DNA from: Fibrobacteraceae bacterium
Lineage (GTDB): Bacteria > Fibrobacterota > Fibrobacteria > Fibrobacterales > Fibrobacteraceae
Direction of reading: 5' to 3'
Length of the DNA stretch: 64,000 bases
Assembly (NCBI GenBank): GCA_017631885.1
Contig: JAGBSH010000011.1
Coordinates: 22,212-86,211 of the forward strand
This document shows, one piece after another, positions 1-7,397 of this stretch. A program made the position numbers and the translations under genes. The notes beneath the pieces are model-generated. The model did no database searches and was not told where the DNA came from. It saw only the letters and a program-made list of their open reading frames with translations. Positions within the stretch are counted from its first letter, which is position 1. Each line of letters starts with the position of its first letter.

Positions 1-1
1 T

Positions 2-505
2 TCTACTCATTTGAAAATATTGGATTATAACCGCGTGTTAAAATCTTTAAATGGTAGAACTGCAGAACAATTACTTAAAGATTTAGAAGATATTTTTGTG
101 ATTGAAAAACTCGATTCAATGCAGAGTCCTTCAAAACAAAATCAAGTCAATCTTTATTTAGAAAAAACTTGGTACGCCTGTTCTTTCCGCGAAGAATTGC
201 TTGAAGATTTAGGACCAGTAGATAGCCTTGATGTAGCTCTTTTACAAAAGCATGTTCTTTCGCCGATGTTTGGCATAGATGATCCACGTACATCTGCTCA
301 AATAGATTTTGTTGGCGGAATTCGTGGCTTAGGAGAACTTGTTCGTCGAGTAGATTCTGGAGAATGTGCTTGCGCATTTGCTATGTATCCAACAACACTA
401 GACCAGTTAATGGCAATAGCTGATGCTGGTGAAATAATGCCTCCAAAAAGTACTTGGTTTGAACCCAAACTCAGAGATGGTTTGTTAGTACACACATTAG
501 ATTAA
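2..505 (+). CDS. DUF1015 family protein, C-terminal part (5' end outside window)
   Basis: The reading frame is open to the left edge, so this is the C-terminal end of a longer gene; the TTG at 11 is not a credible start. The last residues (MPPKSTWFEPKLRDGLLV) match the characteristic end of DUF1015 proteins, where a Pro-Lys-Ser-Thr-(W/Y)-F-x-PK motif precedes a short tail. DUF1015 proteins are soluble, about 400 residues long and of unproven biochemical role, often encoded near serine or phosphoglycerate metabolism genes. The neighbouring context that would help is outside the window. The gene ends 16 nt before a perfect hairpin that probably terminates it. Family assignment is confident; function is not known. 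Confidence 0.8.
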   Translation, partial: STHLKILDYNRVLKSLNGRTAEQLLKDLEDIFVIEKLDSMQSPSKQNQVNLYLEKTWYACSFREELLEDLGPVDSLDVALLQKHVLSPMFGIDDPRTSAQIDFVGGIRGLGELVRRVDSGECACAFAMYPTTLDQLMAIADAGEIMPPKSTWFEPKLRDGLLVHTLD

Positions 506-521
506 ATTTGAAAATGAATAT

Positions 522-559
522 AAAAAGTCCCGAAAGTGATTTCACTTTCGGGACTTTTT
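522..559. terminator. Bidirectional intrinsic terminator between DUF1015 and MauE-like genes
   Basis: Two perfectly complementary 18-nt arms (522-539 and 542-559) flank a two-base centre. The outer part of the stem is A-tract/T-tract, so both strands end in a T run. It sits between the convergent stop codons at 505 and 561 and can serve both genes. Confidence 0.9.
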
Positions 560-560
560 A

Positions 561-1241
561 TCATTTCCGCCAAAGATTCCAAAGGGTTTTATTGGGGCGT
601 AGTAATAACCAGAAATTAGGAACAAGTAAGATTAAGTCGCGTATAAGAGAAGTCCAAGTTTCATTTTTATCTTGTGCCCCTTCAATATTAAAGCAACCAC
701 AAGTAATGCCCAAATCATGAAAAATTGCCCAAGATAAAGCGATGATAAAAGAAATAAACATAAGAAATATGACTAAAGCCGCTTCTTTGGTAAATGGCGA
801 AATAATCAAAGCTAATCCGAACCAGAATTCAAGTTGCGGGTACATAAGGGCAAAAATATTATTGAGAAATTCTAAACCAAGTGCTGGGAAAAATTGATAC
901 TGTGCCATTAAAACAGCGAATTCTTTTGGAGACTCTATTTTAAATAAACTAGAAGCAATAAAGAATCCGCCAATTCCTACACGGAAAAGAGTTTCAAGAG
1001 CTTTTATCGTGAACTCTTTTGATAATTTCCAAGCAGGGATAATAAGAATCGTTGCTAACAGAAAAGCGCCAATTCCGATTTGTATGTTGTATTTCCAGCC
1101 ATTTGGGAAAAATTCAAGGAACCAATCTTTGTCAGAAACAGTTAGAAATGTTTCAGGGAAAGAAATCTCTGCAACACAGAACGCAGTTAATAACGTTGAG
1201 AAAAGCAGAAGAATACTAGCAAATACTGTTTCTTTTTTCAT
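561..1241 (-). CDS. MauE/DoxX-family redox-associated membrane protein
   Basis: An integral membrane protein of 226 residues when read from the ATG at 1241. That start overlaps the stop of the upstream small gene as ATGA; a longer upstream frame exists but lies inside that small gene. Four or more hydrophobic segments and a C-terminal GITCGCF stretch with a Cys-x-Cys pair resemble MauE/DoxX-type proteins. In methylamine-dehydrogenase systems these support disulfide or cofactor maturation in the periplasm. No methylamine genes are visible, so a general thiol-redox role is inferred. The ATGA overlap points to translational coupling with the 56-residue gene. It ends two bases from the shared terminator at 522-559. 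Confidence 0.75.
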   Translation of the reverse strand: MKKETVFASILLLFSTLLTAFCVAEISFPETFLTVSDKDWFLEFFPNGWKYNIQIGIGAFLLATILIIPAWKLSKEFTIKALETLFRVGIGGFFIASSLFKIESPKEFAVLMAQYQFFPALGLEFLNNIFALMYPQLEFWFGLALIISPFTKEAALVIFLMFISFIIALSWAIFHDLGITCGCFNIEGAQDKNETWTSLIRDLILLVPNFWLLLRPNKTLWNLWRK

Positions 1242-1408
1242 AGAACGTCTTCCGGCTTTTGAAGAATTTCTTGAGAGCCAATCCATTCAATAGATTTGTC
1301 GTCAGAAACTCTTATGTTATTTGCGATAGCGCAAAGCAAGCAAAAAATTCCAAAACCAATAAGGAATTTCCAATTTAAACTCTTAATGTATTTTATAATA
1401 TGTTGCAT
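1238..1408 (-). CDS. 56-residue single-TM protein coupled to the MauE-like gene
   Basis: Reading from the ATG at 1408 gives 56 codons ending in a TGA that overlaps the MauE-like start by ATGA. The protein has a short basic N terminus, one hydrophobic segment at about residues 13-31, then a polar tail with the pattern N-x-x-R-x-S-D-D then I-E-W-I-G. I recall a similar anchor-plus-NxxR...WxG stretch ahead of rhodanese domains in proteins encoded beside MauE-like genes, which suggests a shortened relative that has lost that domain. This is inference; no domain is complete. No clear Shine-Dalgarno is visible, and the start lies only about 16 nt beyond a terminator hairpin, so transcription may come from read-through. 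Confidence 0.6.
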   Translation of the reverse strand: MQHIIKYIKSLNWKFLIGFGIFCLLCAIANNIRVSDDKSIEWIGSQEILQKPEDVL

Positions 1409-1423
1409 GCTTACAAATTACAA

Positions 1424-1454
1424 AAAAAGCAAGGCTTTGAAAACCTTGCTTTTT
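1424..1454 (-). terminator. Intrinsic terminator after the paralogous-domain lipoprotein
   Basis: Arms of 11 nt (1424-1434 and 1444-1454) with a 9-nt loop. On the minus strand the stem is followed by a T run. It lies 13 nt past the stop codon at 1467. Confidence 0.8.
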
Positions 1455-1466
1455 ATTTTTGATAGT

Positions 1467-2381
1467 TTAGTTCTTTACGCAACGAACGCTAAAGCCTTTG
1501 TCTTTAGAGTCTTTTTGGAATAAGAATTCGCCTTCGCCGTAGTCAGGAGATTTTTTCACAAAAATCATAGCACAATTGTCTCCGGAGCAATTTTCCACAT
1601 CGCCATCAACAAACTTTTCAGAAGTGGCTAGCCAGTAAAAGCCCATGTTTCCTTGGTAAGCGTAAGAATAGTTTTTCATTCGCCCACCAAAAGACCAAGG
1701 GAAATCTGGGTCTAGGCTTGCAGCGTCAAATTCATCGCGGCTAGGAAGTCTCCAACCAGAAGGGCAAACTTCACTTAATGCAGAAAAATCGTAGAGTGCG
1801 CCTTTAGAACAATCTGTGACATCGTAGCAAGAAGAACCTTTAGAAGTTTCGTAATTAATGTTTGTAGCCATCCACATAGTTTTGCCGACCATTGTTAGCT
1901 TGTAGATATTACCATCACGAGTATCTATGAGAGAATCCCCTTGGACAACAGGAGGTTCTACTTTAGGAGGGTCCACTTTTACACTTGAAGAAGAAGGTTC
2001 TTTCTTGACAGAAGAAGAACTAGGGGAACTAGAAGAGCTAGATTGAGGTTTCTGTGTTGCAACAGAAGAACTAGACGGCTCGTCGTTAGAAATAAGTTCG
2101 TCCCAATTGAATTCTGAAGAATCGTTTGTATAGTAAGGGGTTTCAATAGGATTTACTATCACAAGCGTATCGGCAATGACTAATGTGTCATAAACAGTTC
2201 CAGGTTTGAACGAAGAAGATGATTTTTTTTGTTCTCCTTTGCTCGATGAAGATTTTGCTCCAGATTCACCAACGACAGAGTCATCAATAACAGGAGCTGT
2301 GGAAGAAGAGTCATCGCTACAAGCAATAAATGACCCTAAAAGGAAAGAAAAAAGTAAAAAAGCAAAAATTTTATACGGCAT
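1467..2381 (-). CDS. Lipoprotein with Fibrobacter succinogenes major paralogous domain
   Basis: 304 residues. The N terminus is a lipoprotein signal ending in GSFIAC with Cys21 as the likely lipidated residue. Residues about 22-145 are a low-complexity Ser-rich linker with repeated SSSS blocks. The C-terminal half (about 150-304) has the features of the TIGR02145 Fibrobacter major paralogous domain: DGNIYK, MWMATNIN, a CPSGWRLPSRDEF segment, FYWLATSE and a final GFSVRCVKN. The domain is related to formylglycine-enzyme/C-type-lectin-like folds and occurs in many copies per Fibrobacter genome on the cell surface; its ligand is unknown. This gene is one of the best taxonomic markers in the window. 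It is monocistronic, with its own terminator. Confidence 0.93.
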   Translation of the reverse strand: MPYKIFAFLLFSFLLGSFIACSDDSSSTAPVIDDSVVGESGAKSSSSKGEQKKSSSSFKPGTVYDTLVIADTLVIVNPIETPYYTNDSSEFNWDELISNDEPSSSSVATQKPQSSSSSSPSSSSVKKEPSSSSVKVDPPKVEPPVVQGDSLIDTRDGNIYKLTMVGKTMWMATNINYETSKGSSCYDVTDCSKGALYDFSALSEVCPSGWRLPSRDEFDAASLDPDFPWSFGGRMKNYSYAYQGNMGFYWLATSEKFVDGDVENCSGDNCAMIFVKKSPDYGEGEFLFQKDSKDKGFSVRCVKN

Positions 2382-2481
2382 ACCCTATAAATTATACCTT
2401 TTTTCTTGAGAAAAGACATATTTGCTTTTTTTTACATTCAAGAAACATAAGAAAAGGGTGCCGAAAATAGAGTTTTTTATT

Positions 2482-2889
2482 ATGTTTGGGTATATGAGTA
2501 ATGTTGAAATTTTTGATACAACCTTTGCAGTAACCATTTTAGCAGTTATTGCTTTTTGCGTTCCTTTGTTGCTTTTGTTTGCTAACTGGATTTTACATCC
2601 CGGTAAAATTAAACGTGCTGAAATTAAAGGTTCGTCTTATGAATGCGGTTTGGCTCATGTTTCTGGCACCGCAAACGAACGTTATCCAGTTAAATATTAC
2701 ATGGTAGCAATGCTTTTTCTTGTTTTTGATTTAGAAGTAGCATTTCTTTACCCTTGGGCAGTTCAATACCTTAAGATTGATTCTTGGTCTCCATTGCTTA
2801 TCTTAATAGGCTTTTTGGTGATTCTTGAAGCAGGCTATATGTATATATATCGTAAAGGTGTTTTGCAGTGGTCTAAAATTAAAGATTAA
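2482..2889 (+). CDS. nuoA: NADH-quinone oxidoreductase subunit A (NuoA)
   Basis: About 135 residues with three membrane helices. The central loop carries the NuoA signature (SSYECGL followed by RYPVKYYMVAMLFLVFDLE), where the loop Cys and the FDLE Glu are typical of complex I subunit A. The product would be part of the membrane arm of respiratory NADH dehydrogenase. The start is uncertain: ATG 2482 is used here, ATG 2494 (MSNVEIFD) is equally possible, and a longer frame from 2422 adds a non-homologous basic extension. No other nuo gene is adjacent. A terminator follows directly, so nuoA stands alone here. Confidence 0.9.
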   Translation: MFGYMSNVEIFDTTFAVTILAVIAFCVPLLLLFANWILHPGKIKRAEIKGSSYECGLAHVSGTANERYPVKYYMVAMLFLVFDLEVAFLYPWAVQYLKIDSWSPLLILIGFLVILEAGYMYIYRKGVLQWSKIKD

Positions 2890-2910
2890 TTGACTTTTTT
2901 AATAAAGTTT

Positions 2911-2935
2911 AAAATGCCCGAAAGGGCATTTTTTT
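2911..2935 (+). terminator. Intrinsic terminator after nuoA
   Basis: A 9-bp stem (2911-2919 with 2924-2932) capped by a GAAA tetraloop and followed by a T tract. Located 21 nt past the nuoA stop. Confidence 0.9.
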
Positions 2936-3064
2936 GTATAAAGAAATCTATCGGTTACGCTGACGGGGTTCTTTTTGCCAGGATACAAATAAAAAAATGA
3001 TATTTCATAAAATATGATGTTTTTAGAAATTGTAAAAACAAGTAAAATAATATAGATATAGCTT

Positions 3065-4456
3065 ATGGATATATTTGGAAATTTATCTGAAAAAATAGAA
3101 TGGCTTAAACAAGCTTATTTTTCGGTACCAGAAAAACGGATTTTTTTAAAAAAAGGCGAATGTTTATTGCGTGAAGGAGAAAGCAATAATCGTTTATTTT
3201 TGGTCATTTCTGGATCATTAAATGGAAAACAAATTGTCCATAATACAGCTTGGCAAGAAGAACGTAGTATTAATGTTCTTTTTGCTCAAAGAGGTGATTT
3301 TATAGGAGTATATAGCTTCTTTTCAGGTTCTGTTAGTTTAATGACTGTAGAAGCAAGTGAAAATTCTGAAGTTGCTTATATAGAAACAGGGACTTTACCA
3401 ATAGAACCAGAAAAATACGGAACTTTTGTAGAGCAGTTCATGCCTATTATGATTCACGAAATGGCATCGCGTTACCAACGTCTGCTAGATCAAGGGCAAG
3501 AAAAAGAAACCGCTCTTTATCGATTGAATAAACTAGAAACAGCTGCAACACTTGGACAATTAGCTGCAGGACTTTCTCATGAATTGAATAATGCAGTAGG
3601 GGTTTTAGCTCGGAAAACAGAATACATTACCACATTTGTTGAACAAGCGATACTTTCAATAAAACCTAAAGAACATAAATTGTTTAAGTTAGGACAAGAA
3701 TGTGATAGAATTCTTTCTAGTGGGGAAATGCGACAAAAAGCAAGAGATTATGAAGAACGTTTTAATTTACCCGCTTCACAGGCGAAAACATTGGCTAAAA
3801 TGGCACCAACAGAAGAATTACTTTCAGAATTAGGGAAAAATTTTTCAAAAGAAATAGATAAACGTTCGATGTATTGGGTTCTAGGGCATGATTTACGAGA
3901 CATGAAAATGGCGGCAGAACATGCTTCTGGTATTGTTCGTTCTGTAAGAGTTTTAGGCGGTTCGCATTTTAAAAGAGAAGCTGGAATAAAAGTGTACCAA
4001 TCTTTTGAAGGATCGATAGCTTTATTAAAACAAAATTTAAAAGGCATTACGCTTTATACAGATTTTAAAGAAGAATTTAAAAATTTAGAGATGTTTGCCG
4101 ATAGAACTGAATTAGCTCAGATTTGGGTGAACTTGATAAAAAATGCTACCGATGCTTTAAAAGAAGCTAAAACAGAAAATCCAGAAATTCGGGTTTCTTA
4201 TTATTCTGACGGGACATTTTTATTTGCCGAAATACAAGATAACGGTCCTGGAATACCACAAGAATTACAAGAAAAAATATTTCAACCAGATTTTACGACT
4301 AAAAAGAATGGTTTGTCGTTTGGGTTAGGCTTAGGCTTGACAATTGTGAAACGTTTAGTAGATAGTTATGAAGGTGAAATAACTATTGACTCTGATAAGA
4401 AAAAAACTATTTTCAAAGTAAAACTTCTTCTAGGAGATGAATATGGAAAAAATTAA
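3065..4456 (+). CDS. Sensor histidine kinase with N-terminal cyclic-nucleotide-binding domain
   Basis: 463 residues, no membrane segment, so cytosolic. Residues about 20-135 form a cNMP-binding/CRP-like beta-roll (LLREGESNNRLFLVISG, then GDFIGVYSFFSG). It continues into a coiled region and an H-box LAAGLSHELNN with the phospho-acceptor His172. The C-terminal ATPase has an N-box (WVNLIKNATDAL), a G1 box (DNGPGIP) and a G2 box (GLGLGLTIVKRL), so catalysis looks intact. The region between the H-box and N-box is longer than usual. Its stop overlaps the following receiver gene by 14 nt, marking a two-gene phosphorelay. The ligand of the cNMP domain cannot be fixed from sequence; a class III cyclase at 26.6 kb is a possible source. 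Confidence 0.9.
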   Translation: MDIFGNLSEKIEWLKQAYFSVPEKRIFLKKGECLLREGESNNRLFLVISGSLNGKQIVHNTAWQEERSINVLFAQRGDFIGVYSFFSGSVSLMTVEASENSEVAYIETGTLPIEPEKYGTFVEQFMPIMIHEMASRYQRLLDQGQEKETALYRLNKLETAATLGQLAAGLSHELNNAVGVLARKTEYITTFVEQAILSIKPKEHKLFKLGQECDRILSSGEMRQKARDYEERFNLPASQAKTLAKMAPTEELLSELGKNFSKEIDKRSMYWVLGHDLRDMKMAAEHASGIVRSVRVLGGSHFKREAGIKVYQSFEGSIALLKQNLKGITLYTDFKEEFKNLEMFADRTELAQIWVNLIKNATDALKEAKTENPEIRVSYYSDGTFLFAEIQDNGPGIPQELQEKIFQPDFTTKKNGLSFGLGLGLTIVKRLVDSYEGEITIDSDKKKTIFKVKLLLGDEYGKN

Positions 4457-4925
4457 CATTCTTTGTGTCGATGACCAACCTGAAGTTTTAGAAACTATTA
4501 CTCGGGATCTCCAATCACTTGAAAAATTTTTCCGAATAGAAACAGCTGATTCTGTTCAAGATGCAAAAGCATTGCTTTTGGAATTAGACGGAAAAAGTGA
4601 AAAAGTTGGGCTTGTCATTTCTGATCATGTTATGCCTGGTGATGAAGTTGGTGTTGATTTATTGCGCTATGTAGATACTGATGTGCGGTTTTCAAAAACG
4701 CGAAAGATTCTTTTGACTGGGCAAGCTGGGCATGCAGATACGATTCGTGCTATTAATGAAGCTCATATAGATAATTATTTTGACAAACCCTGGAAAGCAG
4801 ATGAGCTACTTTTAGCCGCTAAAAAATTGTTAACTCAATTCATTTTGGATTGTGGCTTAGAATATGAAGATTATATGCCACTTTTAGATCAAGAAGTCCT
4901 TTTAAAGCATTTAAAGCGTGGCTAA
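4443..4925 (+). CDS. Stand-alone response regulator receiver protein
   Basis: About 160 residues with one receiver domain and a short C-terminal helix. Acidic pocket Asp-Asp lies in ILCVDDQ, the phospho-acceptor Asp in VISDHVMPG (about residue 61) and the conserved Lys in YFDKPW. The start at 4443 is preferred over ATG 4437 because AGGAG lies 6 nt upstream. There is no DNA-binding or enzymatic output domain. The receiver resembles those in RpfG/HupR-type regulators (LLTGQAGHADTIRAIN). It overlaps the kinase gene, so it is the likely direct phosphorylation partner, passing the signal to an unseen protein. Confidence 0.9.
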   Translation: MEKINILCVDDQPEVLETITRDLQSLEKFFRIETADSVQDAKALLLELDGKSEKVGLVISDHVMPGDEVGVDLLRYVDTDVRFSKTRKILLTGQAGHADTIRAINEAHIDNYFDKPWKADELLLAAKKLLTQFILDCGLEYEDYMPLLDQEVLLKHLKRG

Positions 4926-4935
4926 AAAGCCGTTT

Positions 4936-4986
4936 CTTACAAAAAAAGAGATTAAATGTTAAACATTTAATCTCTTTTTTTGTAAG
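4936..4986. terminator. Long perfect hairpin terminator after the kinase/receiver pair
   Basis: Two 25-nt complementary arms (4936-4960 and 4962-4986) separated by one base. The arms include A7/T7 tracts, giving a very strong terminator 10 nt past the stop codon. Confidence 0.88.
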
Positions 4987-5051
4987 TGTATTTTTTTATA
5001 AGCAAGAAAATAGCAGATTATTTTAAATAAAAATCGTATATTTAGGGTATT

Positions 5052-5498
5052 ATGATTTGTCCTTATTGTAAAAATGATGAAGATAAAGTCGTTGATAGCC
5101 GCATGAGCGGAATGTCAATTAGGCGGCGTAGAGAATGTCTTGCTTGCTCTCGTCGTTTTACGACTTATGAATATGTTGAAACTGTAGCGTTAACGGTTAT
5201 AAAAAGAGATAATCGTCGTGAGCCCTTTCAACGGGATAAATTATTAAATGGTATATTGACTTCTTGTAAAAAACGTCCTGTCAGTATGGATACAATTAAT
5301 GAAATTGTAGATAGTGTTGAAAATGAACTTTTTGCATTAGAATCTCAAGAAGTTTCTTATGATCAAATTGGAAATTTAGTAATGCGTAAGATTCAAAAAG
5401 TAGACCCTGTGGCTTACGTTCGTTTTGCTTCTGTTTATCGTAAATTTGAAGAAGTTGGTGAATTTGTAGAACAAGTTTTACAAATGAAAAAGCCTTAA
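5052..5498 (+). CDS. nrdR: Transcriptional repressor NrdR
   Basis: 148 residues, the usual NrdR length. The N terminus is a zinc ribbon with Cys3, Cys6, Cys29 and Cys32 (MICPYC, then ECLACSRRFTTYE). An ATP-cone follows from about residue 49 (VIKRDNRREPFQRDKL). NrdR binds ATP/dATP and represses ribonucleotide reductase operons. No nrd gene lies next to it. It converges on the sigma factor gene, sharing the four bases TTAA as overlapping stops on both strands, with no terminator hairpin between. Confidence 0.96.
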   Translation: MICPYCKNDEDKVVDSRMSGMSIRRRRECLACSRRFTTYEYVETVALTVIKRDNRREPFQRDKLLNGILTSCKKRPVSMDTINEIVDSVENELFALESQEVSYDQIGNLVMRKIQKVDPVAYVRFASVYRKFEEVGEFVEQVLQMKKP

Positions 5499-6322
5499 AC
5501 TTTTTCAGGCTTATCTGCTAGAGCATAAAAAGCATAAATTTCTGTGTTATAGTGCCCATCATCATTTAATTGCGTTATTCTTTTAATTCCTTGGTCACGT
5601 AATTGACGAATACGTTCTCTTGAAAGTCCCATAGTTTCACTGATTTCTCGAATATTTTGAGAAATATCTTTTGTTTGAGATGTGCCATAGAGGCGTCTTA
5701 ATACATCGTTTTCTCTAGGCGGAAGTTTTCGGAAAAGTTTATTTAAAAATAAGTGAAGGTTTTCTTTTTCGTGCATTGCTTGAGGCGTTTCTTCTGTGGG
5801 GTCAGAAAGAATTTCATTAAGCTGAACAGAGTCTTCGTTAAGCAAATTTTTGTCTAGTGATATATTTCCATCTGCAATTTGTTGTAACATTTTAATTTCT
5901 TCAGTTAAAGTTTCGCCTGATTTATTTTTACGTAAACTTTGTCTGAGTTTTAGTTGTTGGTTTGCAGGAAGTCGGACAAGAGAACCTTGTTCGTTAACGG
6001 CTCGAGTGATAAAAGCCCTTATCCACCAAACGGCATAGGTTATAAATTTTAATCCTCGTGTGTAATCAAAACTTTGAATCGCTCGTATAAGCCCGATTGT
6101 ACCTTCTGCCACAAGGTCTGAAGTAGATAGATTAGCATAGCTATACTCTTTAGCAACGCTGATAACAAACTTCATATTGGCTTCAATGAGTTTATCTCGT
6201 GCTTTTTTATTGCCTTGAGAAATTAAATGAAATAATTCTTTCTCCTCGTCAATGGAGAGAGGCTCAATGTGTTGTACTTTGTTCTTGAGCCAAGAAATGT
6301 CTTCGTTAGGTATTTGATGCAT
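5495..6322 (-). CDS. RNA polymerase sigma-70 family factor (primary-like, no region 1.1)
   Basis: About 275 residues from ATG 6322, chosen because AGG lies 8 nt upstream; ATG 6328 and a longer frame to 6388 exist. Region 1.2 begins near SIDEEKELFHLI. Region 2 is clear: RDKLIEANMKFVISVAKEY and DLVAEGTIGLIRAIQSFDYTRG. Region 2.4 reads YAVWWIRAFITRAV and region 4.2 reads ISETMGLSRERIRQLRDQG. The length and the VRLP stretch resemble short RpoD-type factors of the Bacteroidetes/Fibrobacter superphylum. In region 2.4 the residue equivalent to E. coli RpoD Gln437, which reads position -12, is Ala. This suggests altered -10 specificity or a non-primary role. It is convergent with nrdR. Confidence 0.9.
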   Translation of the reverse strand: MHQIPNEDISWLKNKVQHIEPLSIDEEKELFHLISQGNKKARDKLIEANMKFVISVAKEYSYANLSTSDLVAEGTIGLIRAIQSFDYTRGLKFITYAVWWIRAFITRAVNEQGSLVRLPANQQLKLRQSLRKNKSGETLTEEIKMLQQIADGNISLDKNLLNEDSVQLNEILSDPTEETPQAMHEKENLHLFLNKLFRKLPPRENDVLRRLYGTSQTKDISQNIREISETMGLSRERIRQLRDQGIKRITQLNDDGHYNTEIYAFYALADKPEKV

Positions 6323-6432
6323 GAGCATACCTGTTTTTTTTCTAACTTGTGTTACAGACGATATAACAATCCAAAATCGCCGTAACAATAGTTGATTGTG
6401 AAAAAAATAAAAGTTTTTTTTAGAATTGGGTT

Positions 6433-7386
6433 ATGATGAGTAATTTTTTTTCATTATTACAGAAAAGTGTTGAAAAACGAGCTGTTTTTTCGGCTAAAAC
6501 AGAGGCTATTCGTTTAGTAAATGGTATTGCTGATGGCTTTCCTGGGTTTACTTTAGATAGTTTTGGGACGCATTATCAAGCACAATTTTTTTCTGCGGAT
6601 TTACTTTCAAAAGAATCTTTAATTTCTCAAGCGGTTTTAGAACTATTGCGGCCGGAATATTTTGTTGTAAAATATCGTTTATCGCCTTCAGGAAAAGCTC
6701 TAGAAAATCCAGAAATGCATGTTGTGTGTGGAGATAATCCTATTACCGTAGTTCGGGAAGGAAATTGTTTTTTTCAAGTGAATCTTGAAGATACAGTGAA
6801 CCCAGGGCTTTTTCTAGACATGCGTGAAATTCGAGAAGATATAGAGCAAAGAGCTTTAAATAAGAATGTTTTAAATCTCTTTAGCTATACTTGTAGTTTT
6901 GGCGTCCATGCAAGGGTAGGGGGCGCAAAAATGGCAGTGAATGTTGATATCAGCGGTAAAATTCTTGAAAAAGGGCGTTTGAATTATTCGTTAAATGGAT
7001 TAGAGTGCCTACCAGGAGAGTTTTTTAAAGGAAATGCTTTTGAGTATTTAGCTTGGGCAAAAAAACGAGAAAAATTGTTTGATATAATAGTTTTAGATCC
7101 GCCTAGTTTTGCTCGGTATAAGGGCTTTTCATTTAATGTTCAGCGTGATTTAGATTCGTTAGTAGAGGCTTCTGCTGCTGTTCTTGCTCCTGGTGGCTTT
7201 TTAATGGTAAGTTCCAATTATAGTGCTTTTCGGTTAGAAAATTTCGCACAAAAAGCATTGAATAATGTCAAAAAAATATGTGGGAACGCTCAAATTATTT
7301 GGAAACGTTCCCAAAGTGCGGATTTTGTAGGAACAGGTTTGACCAAAGATTCTAGTCTTTGTGCTGTGTTAATACAAAATCTTTAA
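6433..7386 (+). CDS. SAM-dependent rRNA (cytosine/guanine) methyltransferase, RlmI/RlmK-like
   Basis: 317 residues. The N-terminal part carries RLVNGIADGFPGFTLDSFG, the motif that opens the RlmI-type EEHEE region. The Rossmann methyltransferase core follows, with motif I NLFSYTCSFGVHA, an acidic residue in NVDISGKILEKG and the catalytic LDPPSFAR. The family methylates 23S rRNA in the cytoplasm (m5C1962 for RlmI). Length is shorter than E. coli RlmI (about 396) because the N-terminal PUA domain is missing, so the exact target is uncertain. Two adjacent ATGs (6433 and 6436) could serve as start. It is divergent from the sigma factor gene and convergent with the next lipoprotein gene. Confidence 0.85.
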   Translation: MMSNFFSLLQKSVEKRAVFSAKTEAIRLVNGIADGFPGFTLDSFGTHYQAQFFSADLLSKESLISQAVLELLRPEYFVVKYRLSPSGKALENPEMHVVCGDNPITVVREGNCFFQVNLEDTVNPGLFLDMREIREDIEQRALNKNVLNLFSYTCSFGVHARVGGAKMAVNVDISGKILEKGRLNYSLNGLECLPGEFFKGNAFEYLAWAKKREKLFDIIVLDPPSFARYKGFSFNVQRDLDSLVEASAAVLAPGGFLMVSSNYSAFRLENFAQKALNNVKKICGNAQIIWKRSQSADFVGTGLTKDSSLCAVLIQNL

Positions 7387-7397
7387 AACTAACATAG

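Noticed and set aside
508..720. Plus-strand 70-residue frame after the DUF1015 gene
   Set aside because: It spans the bidirectional terminator and the 3' end of the MauE-like gene on the other strand.
561..1286. Longer MauE-like frame starting at 1286
   Set aside because: The extra 15 residues lie inside the upstream 56-codon gene; the ATGA overlap and the hydrophobic start MKKETVFASILLL favour 1241.
1296..1523. Plus-strand 75-residue frame
   Set aside because: It runs opposite the 56-residue gene, a terminator and the end of the paralogous-domain lipoprotein gene; it has no homology.
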